Positions 27,032 to 36,993 are shown, counted from the first letter of the stretch. The stretch is 64,000 nt of DNA from PFJX01 sp044227325 (GCA_044227325.1 JBGAFI010000012.1:92373-156372); one strand, 5' to 3'. The notes: generated by a model not told the origin, from the letters alone. Made by a program: numbers and translations.

Positions 27032-28666
27032 TTATTCCAGGTAAGCGCCCAGCTTTTCCGCCGCGGCTTCCGAAGCCACCAGGACCAGTTTCATCATCGC
27101 CCGGGTCGCGCCCACGAACAGCTTGCGTAGCACCCGTTCGTCCAGAGTGTCGAAGTCGATCTCGGCGAAGACGATGGCGGGCGCGGCCTGGCCCTTGAAG
27201 CGGTACACCGACTCCAGCAGGACGTCGCCTTCGGAGTAGAGCGGCTGGCCGAGCAGGTCGTAGCGGCCGGTAAAGGTCTTCAGGCTGTGGGGCCCCAGAT
27301 GCGGCTGGGAAAACAGTTGCGACTGTTCCCGCCCGCGGAAGCTCACCAGGGCCAGATCCGACTTGCGGAATCCCTCGGCCAGACACAGGCGGATGGCCTC
27401 CTTGACCCGCTGGGCCAGCTCCCCGGCGTCGCGATAGGTCAGCAGCACAAGCTCGGAGGACTGGAAGGGCCCTTGCGCCTCGATGTGGATGTCCGGCGGC
27501 AGCATGGCCTGAAGCATGCGCGCCACCGGGCGGGGGCTGCGGAAGTTGCCGTCGGCGCGCAGCCTCACCCAGCCGGGCAATTCCACGGTCGGGCGCAGAT
27601 ACAGGTTCTGCATGGGATCTTCCAGCCAGAGCATGCGCCCGTCCGGCTTGACGAGACGCAAGGCGAGATCGCGCCAGTCGTCGGTGAAATCCTGGCCCTC
27701 GTCGACGATGACCGTGTCGAAGCGGTCGGCGTCGTCCATGGCCAGCGCCGCCGCGCGTTCCAGCAGCCATTCGTAGGCGTCGGGGCGGTTGAAGTCCGGC
27801 GTTTCCCCCGCTGCCCGCACGCGCTGGTCGCAGAACATGTGCAGGGTGCAGGCCAGGCCGCCGGGCGGCGCGATGCGCTGGAAGTGATCGGCCAGGGGGC
27901 GGTTGTAGCAAAGATAGAGCGGACGCCCGCCCCGCTCCAGCGCGTCGCCGTATTCAGCCAAGGCCAGCTGGGTCTTGCCGGATCCCGCCGTGCCGGTCAC
28001 CCGCAGGCGGAAGGGTGCGAACTCCAGTTGCCGCGCCCAATGGGCCAGGCCGCCGGAGATGCGGGTCACCATTCCGCGCGCGCGGCCGATGAGGGCGCTG
28101 ACATCGGTCTCCAGTTGCAGGATGTCGCGCAGGAAGCGGTGCGCCTGGCGCGCCGTGTCGGCCGGCTCGCCGGGGGGCAATATCTCGCCGACGATGCCGG
28201 CCAGGCGGCCGGCGTTGCCGGCGTCGACGATGCGCTCCGGGGCGATGCCGGCGGTCTGGAGTTTCCGCACGGTGTAATCCGGGCAGTAGAGCAGGTAGTC
28301 GACGGGCAGCGCTTGGCAACCCGGCCGGGCGCGCAGCTTGGCCTGGATGGCGGCGACGTTGCGCGCCATCTGCATGGGCACGCTCGTGCGCTTCTCGGCG
28401 TGGCGTTTCGCCAGGCCGTCCGGGCCCTCCTCGAGGAAACCGCTCTTCTGCTCGATGAGCAGCAAGGCGCCGGACCGGTTCACCACGACGAAATCGATCT
28501 CGCCGTAGACCGAGTAACCCCGCTCCACGTTGGTCCAGTGCACCGCGTGGTAGATCGTGTAAGCGTCGGACAACGCGGACGCGAGCAGGCCCAGCGTTTC
28601 GATCTCCCGCTGGGCCGCGCCGGTGACGGCATATTCGCGCCAACCGTCCGGAACCACATTCGCCAT
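27032..28666 (-). CDS. NERD-nuclease/UvrD-like helicase fusion
   Basis: 544 residues. N-terminal NERD nuclease-like domain with Asp58 and the ExK motif Glu72-Gln-Lys74 (GEIDFVVVNRSG, LLLIEQKSG), followed by a superfamily I helicase: Walker A VTGTAGSGKTQ (Lys231), Walker B VIVDEGQDF near 314-322, and a C-terminal VGATRAM motif. It probably cleaves or unwinds DNA in repair or defence. AGGAG upstream of the ATG. Divergent from the HIT gene. Confidence 0.88.
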   Translation of the reverse strand: MANVVPDGWREYAVTGAAQREIETLGLLASALSDAYTIYHAVHWTNVERGYSVYGEIDFVVVNRSGALLLIEQKSGFLEEGPDGLAKRHAEKRTSVPMQMARNVAAIQAKLRARPGCQALPVDYLLYCPDYTVRKLQTAGIAPERIVDAGNAGRLAGIVGEILPPGEPADTARQAHRFLRDILQLETDVSALIGRARGMVTRISGGLAHWARQLEFAPFRLRVTGTAGSGKTQLALAEYGDALERGGRPLYLCYNRPLADHFQRIAPPGGLACTLHMFCDQRVRAAGETPDFNRPDAYEWLLERAAALAMDDADRFDTVIVDEGQDFTDDWRDLALRLVKPDGRMLWLEDPMQNLYLRPTVELPGWVRLRADGNFRSPRPVARMLQAMLPPDIHIEAQGPFQSSELVLLTYRDAGELAQRVKEAIRLCLAEGFRKSDLALVSFRGREQSQLFSQPHLGPHSLKTFTGRYDLLGQPLYSEGDVLLESVYRFKGQAAPAIVFAEIDFDTLDERVLRKLFVGATRAMMKLVLVASEAAAEKLGAYLE

Positions 28667-28763
28667 GCTTGCCTACTCCTCGCCGTAATCCGTCGCGAGC
28701 ATAACAAGGAGCGGAAACCCGCGGGACGGCATGCGAAAATCGGCCATCCTCGAAAGCGCCACC

Positions 28764-29150
28764 ATGACCACTCCGAAACCCTGCCCCTTCTGCGTTCTCG
28801 ACCCCGCCCGCATCCTGGCCGAGGATGAACTCAGCGTGGTCTACAAGGACGGATTCCCCGTCTCGCCCGGCCACACCGTCATCATCCCCCGGCGCCATTT
28901 CGCGACCCTGTTCGAAGCCACGCCCGAGGAACAGGCCGCCCTGCTCGCTGCCCTGGCGCAAGCCAAGGCCATACTCGACGAGCGGCACCGCCCGGACGGC
29001 TACAACATCGGCATCAACCAGGGCAAGGCCGGAGGGCAGTCCGTTCCGCATCTGCACATCCACGTGATTCCCCGCTATCTGGGGGATAAGGAGGATCCGC
29101 GCGGCGGCGTGCGCTGGATTCTGCCGGACAAGGCGAAGTACTGGGATTGA
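28764..29150 (+). CDS. HIT-family protein
   Basis: 128 residues from MTTPKPCPFC. The histidine triad HLHIH (96-100) follows GGQSVP; Cys7-x2-Cys10 is the usual zinc pair of bacterial HIT proteins. Likely a nucleoside monophosphate or dinucleotide hydrolase. An upstream ATG eleven codons earlier is less likely because homologues start at the TPKPCPFC region. Confidence 0.9.
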   Translation: MTTPKPCPFCVLDPARILAEDELSVVYKDGFPVSPGHTVIIPRRHFATLFEATPEEQAALLAALAQAKAILDERHRPDGYNIGINQGKAGGQSVPHLHIHVIPRYLGDKEDPRGGVRWILPDKAKYWD

Positions 29151-29209
29151 TTCCCGGCCGGTTGGCCGGCAACGACTGGCCGGAGTGCGGACCTAGCGCG
29201 CCGTGACGA

Positions 29210-30820
29210 TCAGCGCCCCAGCTTGAAGCGGCTGACCAGGTCGCTCATCTCCCGCGCCAACCCCACCAGTTCCTCGCTCACGGCGCGGGTTTCCACCGCG
29301 TCGTTGGCGGTGCTGCCGGCCACCTCGCTGATGTTGGCCACACGCTGGCCGACACTCTCGGTCAAGTCGCATTGCTGTTTGACGGCCTGAGCCATCTGGG
29401 CGTTGAGATCGCGTATGTCGCCCACCTTTTCGACGATGTGATCCAGGCCATCGACGGAATCTTCCAACTGGTGGCTGTGCTGGGAAGCCGTGTCCCGCGC
29501 CTTGTGCATGACCTGCACCGCGCGGCGCGCCTCGTTGCGCAGTTGGGCGACGATGCTTTCGATGTTCTGGGTGGACTGGTGCGACTGGGTGGCCAGCTTG
29601 CGCACTTCGTCGGCGACCACGGCGAAGCCGCGTCCCATTTCGCCGGCTCGGGCCGCCTCGATGGCCGCGTTCAAGGCAAGCAGGTTGGTCTGTTCGGCGA
29701 TGCCCTTGATGACGTCCAGCACATTGCTGACGTCCTGGCTGCGCTGGTCGAGTTCCTCGATCACCTGGGCCGCCTGCTGGATTTCCGCGACCAGGGCCAG
29801 AATGCCGCTGATCGCTTCCCGGGTGGCCTGGGTGCTCTGGCTGGCGTCCCTTTCCGCCTCCACCGAGGACTCCGCCGTGCGGCCGGCGCTCTTGCCCACC
29901 TCCGTGGCGATCGCCTTAAGGTCGTCGATGGTCTGGCCTGTGGCTTCGCACTCCTTCAACTGCCTGCCCGCCGCCTCGGCGGTGATTTCCGAGACCGAGG
30001 CCACCTGGTTGGCCGCCGTCGTCACCCGGCTGGACGTGTCCGCGACCAGACCGATGCTGGTGCTGAACTTGTCGAGCATGCTGTCGATGGCCTGGGCCAG
30101 GGCGCCTATCTCATCTTTCTTGCTCACGGCCAGACGGCGTCCCAGATCGGCGTTCTGTTCGATCTCGTGCATGGTCTGCCGCATGCCGAGCAGCGGCGCG
30201 ACCACGATCCGCCGCAGCAGCGCGATGACCAGCGCGATGCCGGCCAGGGATAGGAGCAGGTTCAACCCGGCCACCGTCATCAGACTGTGCTTGAACTCCC
30301 TATCCAGGTCGTTGAGAGAATAGGTGGCCCGAACCGCGCCCAGCACCGTGCCCTCGGGAACCTGGTGGCAACTCAGGCAATTGGTGCCCAGATAGTTCGC
30401 GCTGGCGGTCAGCGGCTTCACCACGGTCACGAAGCGGCCGCTGGCGTCCGCATCCAAAACCGTGACGGTTTCGCCGTTGACCCCCCGTTCCTCCAAAGGC
30501 CCCTCGGGCTTCGACTCATGGGTGCTGAGTCCGGCCAGCTTGCCCGGCCCGTGGACGATGCGGACTTCCCTCACGCCGGGCATGGCCATGAATTTGGTGC
30601 GCAGGTTTTCGCGCTGATCCATGGTGCCGGTCAGCATCATGGTATTGACGCCGTCGAAGTAGGACTGGGCCAGATCCCGCGCCTTCTCCATGCCGACTTC
30701 GATGGCCAGTTGTCTTTCATTGCGCGCGGTGAGTAGCGTCGAGGTAGCCAGCGCCGCGATGAAGATCAGGGTGATGGTGATGACGATCTTCGCTTGCACC
30801 GACAATGGGTCTTTAGACAT
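29210..30820 (-). CDS. Methyl-accepting chemotaxis protein with periplasmic heme-c motif
   Basis: 536 residues. TM1 about 12-30; periplasmic sensor 31-180 containing TNCLSCHQ (CxxCH at 148-152), so one c-type heme is likely attached; TM2 about 182-202; HAMP; then a cytoplasmic signalling domain with the hairpin EQTNLLALNAAIEAARAGE and GRGFAVVADEVRKLA. No C-terminal CheR-tethering pentapeptide. Heme-c MCPs sense redox state or small ligands such as NO, CO or O2. Next to the complex I operon but separately oriented control; 210 bases without a gene separate them. Confidence 0.92.
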   Translation of the reverse strand: MSKDPLSVQAKIVITITLIFIAALATSTLLTARNERQLAIEVGMEKARDLAQSYFDGVNTMMLTGTMDQRENLRTKFMAMPGVREVRIVHGPGKLAGLSTHESKPEGPLEERGVNGETVTVLDADASGRFVTVVKPLTASANYLGTNCLSCHQVPEGTVLGAVRATYSLNDLDREFKHSLMTVAGLNLLLSLAGIALVIALLRRIVVAPLLGMRQTMHEIEQNADLGRRLAVSKKDEIGALAQAIDSMLDKFSTSIGLVADTSSRVTTAANQVASVSEITAEAAGRQLKECEATGQTIDDLKAIATEVGKSAGRTAESSVEAERDASQSTQATREAISGILALVAEIQQAAQVIEELDQRSQDVSNVLDVIKGIAEQTNLLALNAAIEAARAGEMGRGFAVVADEVRKLATQSHQSTQNIESIVAQLRNEARRAVQVMHKARDTASQHSHQLEDSVDGLDHIVEKVGDIRDLNAQMAQAVKQQCDLTESVGQRVANISEVAGSTANDAVETRAVSEELVGLAREMSDLVSRFKLGR

Positions 30821-31030
30821 GTCGCGCTCACAATTGGTTGAAAGCCCGGAGTTCTCCGAACGAAGTTCCGGTACTTCTGTAAATACAATTAACGGTCAAG
30901 ATATCGTAGAACTTTAGTGTCGCCACCGGACCTGATTGTTTTTATGGACCTGCGACGGCGGCAACGGTTTCCGCTCCGCCATGTCCGACACCGCCTCTTT
31001 TCATTGGCGGCGCAGCCGGCTTTGCGTCGG

Positions 31031-32476
31031 TTACTGCAAGGTCATCTGCATCGCGTAGGTGCAGAGGGTGAGCAACGGTTGGGGCAGAAGGCCGAGGGCG
31101 AGCACGGCCAGTCCATTGGCGGACAGGAGCGCCTGGATGTCCAGGGCGGGAGTGAACACCGGCGCGTCGGCCTTGGGCGTGTCGAAATAGAGTAGCTTGA
31201 CCACGCGCAGATAGTAGAACGCGCCGATCAGGGAGAACATCACCGCCACCACGGCGAGCCAGGTGAAGCCCGCGCCCACCAGGGATTGCAGGATGGAAAG
31301 CTTGGCGTAGAAGCCGACGAAAGGCGGAATGCCGGCCATGGAGAACATGAGGATGACCATTAGCGCGGCAAGCCAGGGATGGCGGCTGTTGAGCCCTTTG
31401 AAGTCGTCCAGGTTCTCGGCTTCCACCCCGTTCCGGGACAGATAGACCACGAGACCGAAACTGCCCAGGCTCATCAGCACGTAGGAAATGGAATAGAACA
31501 TGGCGGCGGAATAGCCGGCGAAGGTGCCGGACAGGATGCCCAGCAGCAGGAAGCCCATGTGGGAGATGGTCGAATAGGCCAGCATGCGCTTGATGTTGGT
31601 CTGCATGATCGCGGCCAGATTGCCGATGGCCAGGGACAGCACCGCCATGATCGCCAGCATGCCCTGCCATTCGCCCACGGCGGGATGCAGGCCGTCCACC
31701 AGCAGACGCATGGTGAAGGCGAAAGCGGCCAGCTTGGGCGCGGAACCGATGAACAAGGTCACGGCGCTGGGCGCGCCCTGGTAGATGTCCGGCACCCACA
31801 TGTGGAAGGGCGCGACGCCCAGCTTGAAACCCAGGCCCGCGACCAGGAAAACGATGCCGAAGGCGAGCATGACGTGGTCCTTGACGCCCGCCTGCAGGAT
31901 GGCCGCCATCTGCGGCAGTTCCAGGGTGCCGGTCAGGCCGTAGAGCATGGACATGCCATAGAGCAGCAGGCCGGAAGCCAGGGCGCCCAGCACGAAATAC
32001 TTCATCGCCGCCTCGGTGGCCTGGGCGGATTCCCGTTGCAGAGCGACCATGGCGTAGAGGGACAGGGACAACAGTTCCAGGCCGACATACAGAACCAGGA
32101 AATGATTCGCCGAGATCATGACCATCATGCCCAGCACCGCGAACAGGGCGAGCACGAAGAATTCGCCCTTGAACAGGCCGCGCTCGCCCAGGTAATTGCG
32201 GGAATAGATCACGGCGGTCATGCCGGAGAGATAGACCATGAGCTTGAGCACGTCGCCCATGGCGTCGTCGATGAACTGGCCGCCGAAGGTGGTCTGTATC
32301 TGGGGCAGGCTGGTGAACGCGGTGATGGCCGCCGCGACCAGCAGAGTGACCAGGGTCAGCACGTAGGAAATGCTGCTGTCCTTGCTCAGCACGTCGATCA
32401 GGAGGATGGCGCAGGCCATGGCCAGCACGAATAACTCGGGCAAGGCGGGGAGGAGGTCGGGAACGGGGAAAATCAT
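31031..32476 (-). CDS. nuoN: NADH-quinone oxidoreductase subunit N
   Basis: 481 residues, antiporter-like proton-pumping membrane subunit with about 14 helices; VLYVGLELLSLSLYAMVAL and SRNGVEAENLDDFKGL are conserved NuoN stretches. Last gene of the nuo operon. No clear terminator is seen in the 210 bases before the chemoreceptor gene. Confidence 0.97.
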   Translation of the reverse strand: MIFPVPDLLPALPELFVLAMACAILLIDVLSKDSSISYVLTLVTLLVAAAITAFTSLPQIQTTFGGQFIDDAMGDVLKLMVYLSGMTAVIYSRNYLGERGLFKGEFFVLALFAVLGMMVMISANHFLVLYVGLELLSLSLYAMVALQRESAQATEAAMKYFVLGALASGLLLYGMSMLYGLTGTLELPQMAAILQAGVKDHVMLAFGIVFLVAGLGFKLGVAPFHMWVPDIYQGAPSAVTLFIGSAPKLAAFAFTMRLLVDGLHPAVGEWQGMLAIMAVLSLAIGNLAAIMQTNIKRMLAYSTISHMGFLLLGILSGTFAGYSAAMFYSISYVLMSLGSFGLVVYLSRNGVEAENLDDFKGLNSRHPWLAALMVILMFSMAGIPPFVGFYAKLSILQSLVGAGFTWLAVVAVMFSLIGAFYYLRVVKLLYFDTPKADAPVFTPALDIQALLSANGLAVLALGLLPQPLLTLCTYAMQMTLQ

Positions 32477-32492
32477 GGAAAGTTCTTCGCTC

Positions 32493-33983
32493 TCAGTAGG
32501 CCAGCTTGCTGTGGGCCACGTGTTCCAGCAGGTTGTTCACGGAGGCGTGCATGACCTCGGTGAAGGGCAGCGGATAGAGGCCCATGCCCAGCACGCAAAG
32601 GGCCAGCAGGCCGAGCACCACGAATTCCCGCGAATTGATGTCCGCCATGCCGGCCACATGGTCGTTCGCCACCGGGCCGAACACCACTCGCTTGTACATC
32701 CACAGGGTGTAGGCGGCGCCGAAGATCAGCGTGGTCGCGGCCAGGAAGGCCCACCAGAAATTCACCCGCACCGCCCCCAGGACCACCATGAACTCGCCGA
32801 CGAATCCGGAAGTCGCGGGCAAGCCCGCGTTGGCCATGGCGAACAGCATGAAGAAGGCGGCGAAGCGGGGCATGGTATTGGCCACCCCGCCGTAGTCGGC
32901 GATCTGGCGCGAATGAACCCGGTCGTACATGACGCCGACGCACAGGAACATGGCGGCGGAGACGAAGCCGTGGGAGATCATCTGCACCAGGCCGCCCTCG
33001 ACCCCCAGCGGATTGAACAGGAAGAAGCCCAGGGTGACGAAGCCCATGTGGGCGATGGACGAATAGGCGATCAACTTCTTCATGTCCGCCTGCACCAGGG
33101 CGACCAGGCCGATGTAGACCACGGCGACCAGGGACAGGGTGACGATGAGCCAGGTCAGTTCGTGGGCCGCGTCCGGCACGATGGGCAGGATGAAGCGCAG
33201 GAAGCCGTAGGCGCCCACCTTCAGGGTGATGGCCGCCAGCACCACGGAACCGCCGGTGGGCGCCTCCACGTGGGCGTCCGGCAACCAGGTGTGCACCGGC
33301 CACATGGGCACTTTCACCGCGAAGGCGAAGAAGAAGGCCACGAACAGCAGGATCTGCGCGGTCATCGCCAGGGGCAGCTTGTGCCAGGCCAGGATCTCGA
33401 AGCTGCCGCCGCTCTGGAAGTAGAGGTAGATCAGGGCCACCAGCATGAGCAGGGAGCCGAGCAGGGTGTAGAGGAAGAACTTGATGGCCGCGTAGACCCG
33501 GTTCGATCCGCCCCACATGCCGATGATCAGATACAGCGGGATCAGCATGGCCTCGAAGAACACATAGAACAGCACGCCGTCCAAGGCGCCGAACACGCCG
33601 TTGAGCAGGCCGGATTGGATCAGGAAGGCCGCCATGTACTGGGCCACCTTGTCCTTGATCACATCCCAGCCGGCCAATACCACCAGCACGGTGGTGAAGC
33701 TGTTGAGCAGGATGAAGGGCATGGAGATGCCGTCCACACCCAGCCGGTACTGGATGTTGTACATGGGCACCCACTCGGCCAATTCCTGGAACTGCATGGC
33801 GGAGCTGGACGCGTCGAAACCGTTCCACAAGGGAATGGCCACCAGGAAACCCAGCAGGGCGCCGACCAGGGCCAGGGTGCGCTGGCCGTCGGCGTTCTTG
33901 TCGCCCCCCGTGGCGAGGATGAGCACCCCGGCCAGGATGGGCACCCAGATGGCGAGGCTGATCAGGCCGATCCCTTCAAACAT
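32493..33983 (-). CDS. nuoM: NADH-quinone oxidoreductase subunit M
   Basis: 496 residues, antiporter-like subunit. LGVDGISMPFILLNSF, MLIPLYLIIGMWGG and VKVPMWPVHTWLPDAHVEAP are diagnostic, including the conserved membrane lysine region. Sixteen bases upstream of nuoN and 30 downstream of nuoL, within the operon. Confidence 0.98.
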   Translation of the reverse strand: MFEGIGLISLAIWVPILAGVLILATGGDKNADGQRTLALVGALLGFLVAIPLWNGFDASSSAMQFQELAEWVPMYNIQYRLGVDGISMPFILLNSFTTVLVVLAGWDVIKDKVAQYMAAFLIQSGLLNGVFGALDGVLFYVFFEAMLIPLYLIIGMWGGSNRVYAAIKFFLYTLLGSLLMLVALIYLYFQSGGSFEILAWHKLPLAMTAQILLFVAFFFAFAVKVPMWPVHTWLPDAHVEAPTGGSVVLAAITLKVGAYGFLRFILPIVPDAAHELTWLIVTLSLVAVVYIGLVALVQADMKKLIAYSSIAHMGFVTLGFFLFNPLGVEGGLVQMISHGFVSAAMFLCVGVMYDRVHSRQIADYGGVANTMPRFAAFFMLFAMANAGLPATSGFVGEFMVVLGAVRVNFWWAFLAATTLIFGAAYTLWMYKRVVFGPVANDHVAGMADINSREFVVLGLLALCVLGMGLYPLPFTEVMHASVNNLLEHVAHSKLAY

Positions 33984-34013
33984 GTGTCGCTTTCGTCCAG
34001 GTTTTTTTCATTG

Positions 34014-36026
34014 TCAGCCCCGCGCGAACCAGGTGGCCAGGAGCAGCACACCGACGATCATCGCGAAGGCGTAGTGGTAGATGTAACCGGTTTGCAGATG
34101 GCGCACGACCCCGGCGATGTGGCCGACCAGGCGCGCCGCGCCATTGACGAGGGCGCCGTCGATGGCGGCCACGTCGCCCCAGCGCCACAGACGTCCGCCC
34201 AGGAAACGGGCGCCACCGGCGAAGAACCAGTCGTTGAAGTCGTCGAAACCGTATTTCTTGTCCAGAACCAGGTAGATCAGGCTGAAGCGCTTCTGGATCA
34301 TGGCGGGGATGTCGGGGCGTTTCAGATAGAAGAACCAGGACAGGACGACACCGGCGGCGGCCAGCAGGAACGGCAGGCTGGTCAGGGCGTGCAGGCCCAT
34401 GGCGGCGGCGCCGTGGAAATGGTGGACCAGTTCGTGCATGGCGCCGTGGTTTTCATTGACCTGGATCGCATGGCCGAACCATCCGCCGAACAGCAACGGC
34501 TCGATGGCGATATAACCGATGATCAGGGACGGAATCGCCAGCAGCACCAGCGGCAGCGTCACCACCCAGGGCGTCTCGTGGGGACAGCTATGGCCGCCAT
34601 GGTGATGGCCGTGGGTATCGCCATCCTTGTCCGCCTCGTGGTCGTGGGTCTCGTGGGCGCACTGGAAACGTGACTTGCCGTGGAACACCAGGAAGTACAT
34701 GCGGAAGGAGTAGAAGGCGGTGACGAACACGCCCAGGGTCACGGCGAAATAAGCGAAGCCGGAACCGGGCAGATCGGAGAACTTCACCGCCTCGATGATG
34801 GAGTCCTTGGAGTAGAAGCCGGACAGGAAAGGCGTGCCGATCAGGGCCAGGGAGCCGATCAGGGAGGTGATCCAGGTGATGGGCATGTACTTCCTCAGGC
34901 CGCCCATGTTGCGGATGTCCTGGTCGTGGTGCATGCCGATGATCACCGAACCGGCAGCCAGGAACAGCAGGGCCTTGAAGAAGGCGTGGGTCATCAGATG
35001 GAAGATGGCCACGGAGTACGCCGAAGCGCCCAGGGCCACGGTCATGTAGCCCAGCTGGGACAGGGTGGAGTAGGCCACCACCCGCTTGATGTCGTTCTGG
35101 ATCACGCCCAGGAAGCCCATGAACAGGGCGGTGATGGCGCCGATGACCATGACGAAGCTGAGGGCCGTGTCGGACAGCTCGAACAGGGGCGACATGCGCG
35201 CCACCATGAAGATGCCGGCGGTGACCATGGTCGCCGCGTGGATCAGGGCGGAGATGGGGGTGGGGCCTTCCATGGAGTCCGGCAGCCACACATGCAATGG
35301 GAACTGGGCCGACTTGCCCATGGCGCCGATGAACAGGAGGATGCAGATCACCGCCATCAGGCTCCAGGGATGACCCTCGATCAGGGTGATGCTGTGGTCC
35401 GCGAACTGGGGCGCCTGCTGGAACACCTGGGCGTAATCCAGCGTGCCGAAGTAGGCCAGCACCAGGCCGATGCCCAGCAGGAAGCCGAAGTCGCCGACGC
35501 GGTTGACGAGGAAAGCCTTCAGGTTCGCGTAGATCGCGCTTTCCCGGGTGTACCAGAAGCCGATCAGCAGATAGGACACCAGGCCCACCGCCTCCCAGCC
35601 GAAGAACAATTGCAGGAAGTTGTTGCTCATGACCAGCATGAGCATGGAGAAGGTGAACAGGGAGATGTAGCTGAAGAAGCGCTGGTAGCCCGGATCGTCC
35701 GCCATGTAGCCGATGGTGTAGATGTGCACCATGAGGGAGACGAAGGTCACCACCAGCATCATCAGCACCGTCAGCCGGTCGATCAGGAAGCCGATCTCCA
35801 GATGCACGTCGCCGGACGTGAGCCAGGTGTACACCGGGCCGTTGTAGGTATTGCCCGCCTGCACGTCCTGGAAGATGAGCAGGGAAGCCAGGGAGGCGAT
35901 CGCCACGCCGAGGATGGTGACCACATGGGCACCGGCGCGGCCGATCAGCTTGCCGAACAGGCCGGCGACGACGGCGCCGGCCAGGGGCGCCAGGGGAACC
36001 GTCAGGTAAAGGGTCTGCATGTCCAT
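34014..36026 (-). CDS. nuoL: NADH-quinone oxidoreductase subunit L
   Basis: About 670 residues, the largest antiporter-like subunit with the lateral helix at its C-terminus. QFPLHVWLPDSMEGPTPISA is the hallmark. A His-rich cytoplasmic loop (HETHDHEADKDGDTHGHHHG near 460-480) is a lineage feature and may bind metal. Start at ATG 36026 behind AAGGG six bases upstream; a TTG two codons earlier overlaps the nuoK stop. Confidence 0.97.
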   Translation of the reverse strand: MDMQTLYLTVPLAPLAGAVVAGLFGKLIGRAGAHVVTILGVAIASLASLLIFQDVQAGNTYNGPVYTWLTSGDVHLEIGFLIDRLTVLMMLVVTFVSLMVHIYTIGYMADDPGYQRFFSYISLFTFSMLMLVMSNNFLQLFFGWEAVGLVSYLLIGFWYTRESAIYANLKAFLVNRVGDFGFLLGIGLVLAYFGTLDYAQVFQQAPQFADHSITLIEGHPWSLMAVICILLFIGAMGKSAQFPLHVWLPDSMEGPTPISALIHAATMVTAGIFMVARMSPLFELSDTALSFVMVIGAITALFMGFLGVIQNDIKRVVAYSTLSQLGYMTVALGASAYSVAIFHLMTHAFFKALLFLAAGSVIIGMHHDQDIRNMGGLRKYMPITWITSLIGSLALIGTPFLSGFYSKDSIIEAVKFSDLPGSGFAYFAVTLGVFVTAFYSFRMYFLVFHGKSRFQCAHETHDHEADKDGDTHGHHHGGHSCPHETPWVVTLPLVLLAIPSLIIGYIAIEPLLFGGWFGHAIQVNENHGAMHELVHHFHGAAAMGLHALTSLPFLLAAAGVVLSWFFYLKRPDIPAMIQKRFSLIYLVLDKKYGFDDFNDWFFAGGARFLGGRLWRWGDVAAIDGALVNGAARLVGHIAGVVRHLQTGYIYHYAFAMIVGVLLLATWFARG

Positions 36027-36028
36027 GG

Positions 36029-36334
36029 TCAACCCTTCAACCTATCGAGTTCGTCCACGTTGATGGTGCGCAGGTTGCGGAACAGCACCACCAGGATGGC
36101 CAGGCCGATGGCGGATTCCGCCGCGGCCACGGTGAGGATGAAGAACACGAACACCTGCCCCGCCGTGTCGTTGAGATAGCGGGAGAAGGCGATGAAGTTC
36201 ATGTTCACCGCCAACAGCATCAGTTCGATGGCCATGAGCAGGATGATCACGTTCTTCCGGTTCAGGAATATGCCCACCACGCTGATGGCGAACAGGATGG
36301 AACCCAGGATCAGGTAATGGTTCAGGCCGATCAT
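36029..36334 (-). CDS. nuoK: NADH-quinone oxidoreductase subunit K
   Basis: 101 residues, three transmembrane helices; LNRKNVIILLMAIELMLLAV and ESAIGLAILVVLFR carry the conserved membrane glutamates of the proton path. ATG overlaps the nuoJ stop (ATGA). Confidence 0.97.
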   Translation of the reverse strand: MIGLNHYLILGSILFAISVVGIFLNRKNVIILLMAIELMLLAVNMNFIAFSRYLNDTAGQVFVFFILTVAAAESAIGLAILVVLFRNLRTINVDELDRLKG

Positions 36335-36954
36335 CACGCGTCCTCGTCGGTCTTGGGCGGCTCGGGTTTCACCGGTTTCATGGACACCATGCGGATGCGG
36401 TCGGCGCGCTTCACCTTGACCTGATCCGCCACATTCATCTGCTTGGTGTCGCCGCGCTTGCGGTGGGTCAGGGCGATGGCCGCGACCATGGCCACCAGCA
36501 GCAGCACGGCGGCCAGCTCGAAGGGATAGACGTAATCGGTGTAGATCAGCCGGCCCAGTTCCTTGATGTTGCTGTAGTCGGCGGGATGCGGGACTGGCGT
36601 GCCCAGGCCGAGATCCTTGCCGCCCAGCACCATGACCATTTCCACCACCATCAGGCCGCCCACCAGCAAGCCCGCGGGCAGGTAGCTCCAGAAGCCCTTG
36701 CGCAGCTCCTCCAGGTTGATGTCCAGCATCATCACCACGAACAGGAACAGCACCATGACCGCGCCGATGTAGACCAGCACCAGGGTGATGGCGAGGAACT
36801 CCGCCTCCAGCAGCATCCACAGGCCGGCGGCGGTGAAAAAGGCCAGCACCAGGGCCAGGGCCGAATGCACCGGGTTGCGCGCGGTGATGACGCGCAGCCC
36901 CGCCAGCAGCAGGATGGCGGAGAGGAAGTAGAAAACGAGGCTTGTGAATTCCAT
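36334..36954 (-). CDS. nuoJ: NADH-quinone oxidoreductase subunit J
   Basis: About 206 residues, five helices; NPVHSALALVLAFFTAAGLW and YIGAVMVLFLFVVMML are typical. Start at ATG 36954 (MEFTSLVFYFLSA); a TTG three codons earlier is less likely. No ribosome site is visible, because the leader is made of TTTCACG repeats, so translation may depend on coupling or unstructured RNA. Confidence 0.95.
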   Translation of the reverse strand: MEFTSLVFYFLSAILLLAGLRVITARNPVHSALALVLAFFTAAGLWMLLEAEFLAITLVLVYIGAVMVLFLFVVMMLDINLEELRKGFWSYLPAGLLVGGLMVVEMVMVLGGKDLGLGTPVPHPADYSNIKELGRLIYTDYVYPFELAAVLLLVAMVAAIALTHRKRGDTKQMNVADQVKVKRADRIRMVSMKPVKPEPPKTDEDA

Positions 36955-36965
36955 GTTCAGCAATC

Positions 36966-36993
36966 TGAAACGTGAAATGTGAAACGTGAAACG
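36966..36993. repeat. Four tandem 7-base repeats between nuoI and nuoJ
   Basis: TGAAACG, TGAAATG, TGAAACG, TGAAACG in direct 7-base tandem, with partly inverted CTTTTCACG/CTTTCACTTTTCA copies at about 37016-37036. They fill the 85-base gap between nuoI and nuoJ inside the operon. Confidence 0.8.

Noticed and set aside
30917..31195. Small gene in the nuoN-chemoreceptor gap
   Set aside because: The frame overlaps the nuoN end and is Arg/Gln-rich without any signature; no gene is supported in 30821-31030.
32370..34673. 767-aa plus-strand reading frame opposite nuoM/nuoL
   Set aside because: Antisense shadow of membrane subunits, rich in His/Gln/Gly, no domain.
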